Of a DNA stretch of 64,000 nucleotides, positions 61,861 to 64,000 are shown in pieces (the first letter of the stretch is position 1; each line of letters starts with the position of its first letter). This stretch comes from Komagataeibacter xylinus. Its GTDB lineage: Bacteria; Pseudomonadota; Alphaproteobacteria; Acetobacterales; Acetobacteraceae. Position numbers and translations under genes: made by a program. The DNA is taken from positions 988,501 through 1,052,500 of the forward strand of contig NZ_CP041348.1 of assembly GCF_009834365.1 (NCBI RefSeq), in the 5' to 3' direction. The notes beneath the pieces were generated by a model, which worked only from the letters and a program-made list of their open reading frames with translations, did not search any database and was not told the origin of the DNA.

Positions 61861-63279
61861 CTAGCGCCCGGTCATGATCCGCTCAAGCAGTTGCGCCACG
61901 GTGGGCACGAAACCGTTGGCATAGAACGGGTCGGTGGCAAACCGCCACGCATTGGTGCCGCCGAACATGAGGTTGTGGTCGATCACCTCGGCCTGGTCCG
62001 GCCCATGGGCGTGGGCGGCATCCTGCAGGGTTTTCTGGATGCAGTAGGAACGCGGGTCCGCCTTGTGCCCGTTGGAATAGGCAGGCGGCTTCTGCGACCA
62101 GTTGGAAAAGCGGCACTCCGACAGGCAGCCCATGCAGGCCCCCTGATCGGTCAGGATTTCACGCGCGCGCTCGGGTGATACGAACACCAGCGTGTTGTCC
62201 GGCGTGCGCATGGCCTCGGTGTGGCCTTCTTCCATCCACAGATGCGCGCGCTGCCCATCGGCGGGGGTAACAAAAACCTGCCGCCCGCGCGCGCCAATGG
62301 CGAGCGCCATGGTGTGCTCGCCAAGTGCTTCGGGCGAGAACGGGATCTGTCGCTCCGAGCGCCCGCGCAGTTCACGCAGGAAGCTGTTGTTGACGGCGGA
62401 GGAATAGAAACCCGTGGGCGAGAAGCGGTTGAGGAACACATCCCCCTTCTTCAGCGTCAGCAGGCGGTCTTTCCATGCCTGCGGAATCGGGCTTTCCTGC
62501 GTCAGGAGCGGGCGGGTGCCGAACTGGAACACGATCGGCCCGAGTTCGGGGTTGTCGATCCAGTCCTGCCATTCCTCCAGCCACCACACGCCACCGGCCA
62601 TGATGATGGGGGTCTCGTCCAGCCCGAAGGCCCGCATCTGCTTGCGCAGCGCCAGCACGCGGGGGAACGGGTCTTCCGGTGCCAGCGGGTTTTCGGTGTT
62701 GGACAGGCCATTATGCCCGCCCGCCCGCCAGGGGTCTTCATACACCACGGCGCCAAGCAGGTCGGCGGTCTTGTGATACGACCGCCGCCACAGGGCGTTG
62801 AACGCGCGGGCGGATGAAACGATGGGATAGTAATGGATGCCGAATTTCGCCGCGATGTCCGACAGGCGGTACGGCATGCCCGCGCCACAGGTCAGGCCCT
62901 GGATCAGGCCCGGAGCCCCTTCAAGCACGCCATTGATGACACGCTCCGCCCCGCCCATTTCCCACAGGATATTGGCGTGGATGCGGCCCCTGCCACCAGC
63001 AATCTCATGCGCGATACGGGCCTGGGCTATACCGCCGCGAATGGCGTAATCGACCAGTTCCTCATGCCGCTCGCGCCGGGTCTTGCCGTGATAGATCTGC
63101 GGCACGATGTTGCCGTCCGCATCATAGGAGTCAGCGTTCACGATCGAGACCGTGCCCGCGCCCCCGGCTGCCGCCCAGTGCCCGGCGGAAATGCCAGTCG
63201 AGATCGAGACGCCCTTCCCCCCCTCGACCAGGGGCAGAATATCCGTCCCGCCCATACGGATCGCATTGATCGGCTTCAT
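61861..63279 (-). CDS. Nitronate monooxygenase-family NAD(P)H flavin oxidoreductase with Cys cluster
   Basis: 472 aa, about 120 longer than classic nitronate monooxygenase. The TIM-barrel FMN part is clear: GGKGVSISTGISAGHWAAAGGAGTVS at the start, GLTCGAGMPYRLSDIAAKFG, then PIIMAGGVWW and FQFGTRPLLT. The C-terminal part has CMGCLSEC (Cys near 371, 374, 378) and a further Cys in SYCIQKTL, which suggests an Fe-S or zinc site. Substrate unknown. ATG 63279 has GGAATGG upstream with about 6 nt spacing; ATG 63285 is too near it. It follows pnp on the same strand after 92 nt. Confidence 0.8.
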   Translation of the reverse strand: MKPINAIRMGGTDILPLVEGGKGVSISTGISAGHWAAAGGAGTVSIVNADSYDADGNIVPQIYHGKTRRERHEELVDYAIRGGIAQARIAHEIAGGRGRIHANILWEMGGAERVINGVLEGAPGLIQGLTCGAGMPYRLSDIAAKFGIHYYPIVSSARAFNALWRRSYHKTADLLGAVVYEDPWRAGGHNGLSNTENPLAPEDPFPRVLALRKQMRAFGLDETPIIMAGGVWWLEEWQDWIDNPELGPIVFQFGTRPLLTQESPIPQAWKDRLLTLKKGDVFLNRFSPTGFYSSAVNNSFLRELRGRSERQIPFSPEALGEHTMALAIGARGRQVFVTPADGQRAHLWMEEGHTEAMRTPDNTLVFVSPERAREILTDQGACMGCLSECRFSNWSQKPPAYSNGHKADPRSYCIQKTLQDAAHAHGPDQAEVIDHNLMFGGTNAWRFATDPFYANGFVPTVAQLLERIMTGR

Positions 63280-63303
63280 CACCATTCCATCGTCATGTGT
63301 CTA

Positions 63304-63346
63304 CCCGGCCACAGGAGCGCCATGCAGGCGCACCCTGATGGCCGGG
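63304..63346 (-). repeat. Nested stem-loop between pnp and the nitronate monooxygenase-like gene
   Basis: Outer arms CCCGGCCA (63304-63311) and TGGCCGGG (63339-63346); inner stem GCGCC-ATGCA-GGCGC (63317-63331). No T-run follows. It may attenuate read-through or protect the pnp 3' end. Confidence 0.55.
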
Positions 63347-63371
63347 CTGTCTGTAGGCCGGAACCGCGCGC

Positions 63372-64000
63372 TCAGCGTGCGGCGGGAGCACGGCCGGGCT
63401 TGGCGCCCACGGTCTCGGTGATGTCGGCACCGGTCTCCTGATCAACCACGCGCATGGACAGCTTCACCTTGCCGCGGTCATCAAAGCCCAGAACCTTCAC
63501 CTTCACCTCGTCGCCCTGCTTGACCACGTCCGTCGTCTTGGAAACGCGGCCCTGTGCGAGTTCGGAGATGTGCACCAGACCATCACGCGGGCCGAGGAAG
63601 TTGACGAACGCCCCGAAATCGGCGGTCTTGACCACCTTGCCGTTGTAGATGTGGCCCACTTCGGGTTCTGCCACGATGCCACGGATCCGCTCGATGGCTT
63701 TCTCGGCCTGATCGTCGGATGATGCGGCGATCATGATCGTACCGTCATCGTTGATATCGATCTTCGCACCCGAATATTCAACGATCTCACGAATGACTTT
63801 ACCGCCCTGGCCGATCACATCGCGGATCTTTTCCTTCGGCACGGAGATCGTGGTGATCTTCGGCGCGGAGGAGGAGACATCCGTGCGGCCTTCGGTCAGC
63901 GCCTTGGCCATCTCGCCCAGGATGTGCATGCGGCCATTGCGGGCCTGACCCAGCGCGATCTTCATGATCTCGGGGGTGATGGACGTGATCTTGATGTCCA
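63372..64000 (-). CDS. pnp: Polynucleotide phosphorylase, C-terminal part (5' end outside window)
   Basis: The last 208 or so codons of PNPase. The frame runs from the window edge through [12 protein letters not shown] and [16 protein letters not shown], the end of the second RNase PH-like core. The KH domain follows ([19 protein letters not shown]) and then the S1 domain ([32 protein letters not shown]). It degrades RNA phosphorolytically in the RNA-decay machinery. The tail after S1 is short ([11 protein letters not shown]). Confidence 0.96.
   Translation of the reverse strand, partial: DIKITSITPEIMKIALGQARNGRMHILGEMAKALTEGRTDVSSSAPKITTISVPKEKIRDVIGQGGKVIREIVEYSGAKIDINDDGTIMIAASSDDQAEKAIERIRGIVAEPEVGHIYNGKVVKTADFGAFVNFLGPRDGLVHISELAQGRVSKTTDVVKQGDEVKVKVLGFDDRGKVKLSMRVVDQETGADITETVGAKPGRAPAAR

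Noticed and set aside
1..64000. CRISPR arrays, tRNA/rRNA genes, prophage or insertion sequences
   Set aside because: No direct-repeat arrays with spacers, cloverleaf-like tRNA genes, rRNA segments, transposases, integrases or phage genes were recognised.

Overview
The window is GC-rich chromosomal DNA that reads as an acetic acid bacterium (Acetobacteraceae, most like Komagataeibacter/Gluconacetobacter). The pointers are an O2-dependent cobalamin operon behind a B12 riboswitch, a haem-PAS phosphodiesterase next to a PAS diguanylate cyclase (the arrangement that controls cellulose synthesis in Komagataeibacter xylinus), a lipoyl-bearing E3 in the 2-oxoglutarate dehydrogenase operon, MucR/Fur-type regulators and alphaproteobacterial gene order. 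The assignment rests on gene content and protein flavour; no database comparison was possible. I see no rRNA, tRNA, CRISPR array, prophage or intact insertion sequence.

Layout. 1-1.8 kb: a nitroreductase cut by the window edge and an AcuI/YhdH-type reductase. 1.9-17.5 kb: a cobalt/cobalamin block. It has an orphan cbtB, a histidine-phosphatase-like protein without its catalytic histidines, a promoter plus cobalamin riboswitch, then a DUF1636 gene with cobW-cobN-cobG-cobH-cobI-cobJ; cobK is opposed to cobL-cobE-cobM, and cbiD is opposed to cobB. Ring contraction is of the aerobic type (CobG), but C1 methylation is supplied by a CbiD-type enzyme. 17.5-20.4 kb: an AT-rich DUF6881-like gene and feoA-feoB with a Cys-rich membrane protein, preceded by a Fur-box-like palindrome. 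20.6-24.7 kb: the c-di-GMP phosphodiesterase/cyclase pair. 24.8-32.4 kb (minus): sucA-sucB-lpd, then zapE. 32.5-34.7 kb: a carboxymuconolactone decarboxylase-family protein whose Shine-Dalgarno lies in a 12-bp inverted repeat, a 2OG-Fe(II) oxygenase and two small exported proteins. 34.8-41.4 kb: zwf, asd and sdhCDAB. 41.5-51.3 kb: a phosphatase, an XRE regulator, lnt, olsB, fur, mucR, a TusA-like protein, rimI, tsaB, a RutE-like reductase, a NifU-domain protein and an OmpR/EnvZ-type two-component system. 51.4-64 kb: a TPR protein, exbB, a truncated TonB-like protein, prfB with its programmed frameshift, a class A PBP, an aldo/keto reductase, hrcA, rph, rdgB, a nitronate monooxygenase-family enzyme and the 3' part of pnp.

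The most striking non-genic signal is a family of eight roughly 55-80 bp AT-rich elements. Each is built from two internal hairpins (a GCCGCC/GGCGGC stem and a GAAGC/GCTTC stem) enclosed by complementary ends (AAGTTTTTGG / CCAAAAACTT). A copy sits in every convergent gene junction that has room for one (six junctions, seven copies); the eighth, a deleted copy, lies between two minus-strand genes. This suggests bidirectional terminators or REP-like elements. Other leads are the SD-sequestering inverted repeat at 32491-32527, the lipoyl domain shared between sucB and lpd (47 identical bases), the exbB/TonB-like pair without exbD, and the catalytically dead phosphatase beside cbtB.
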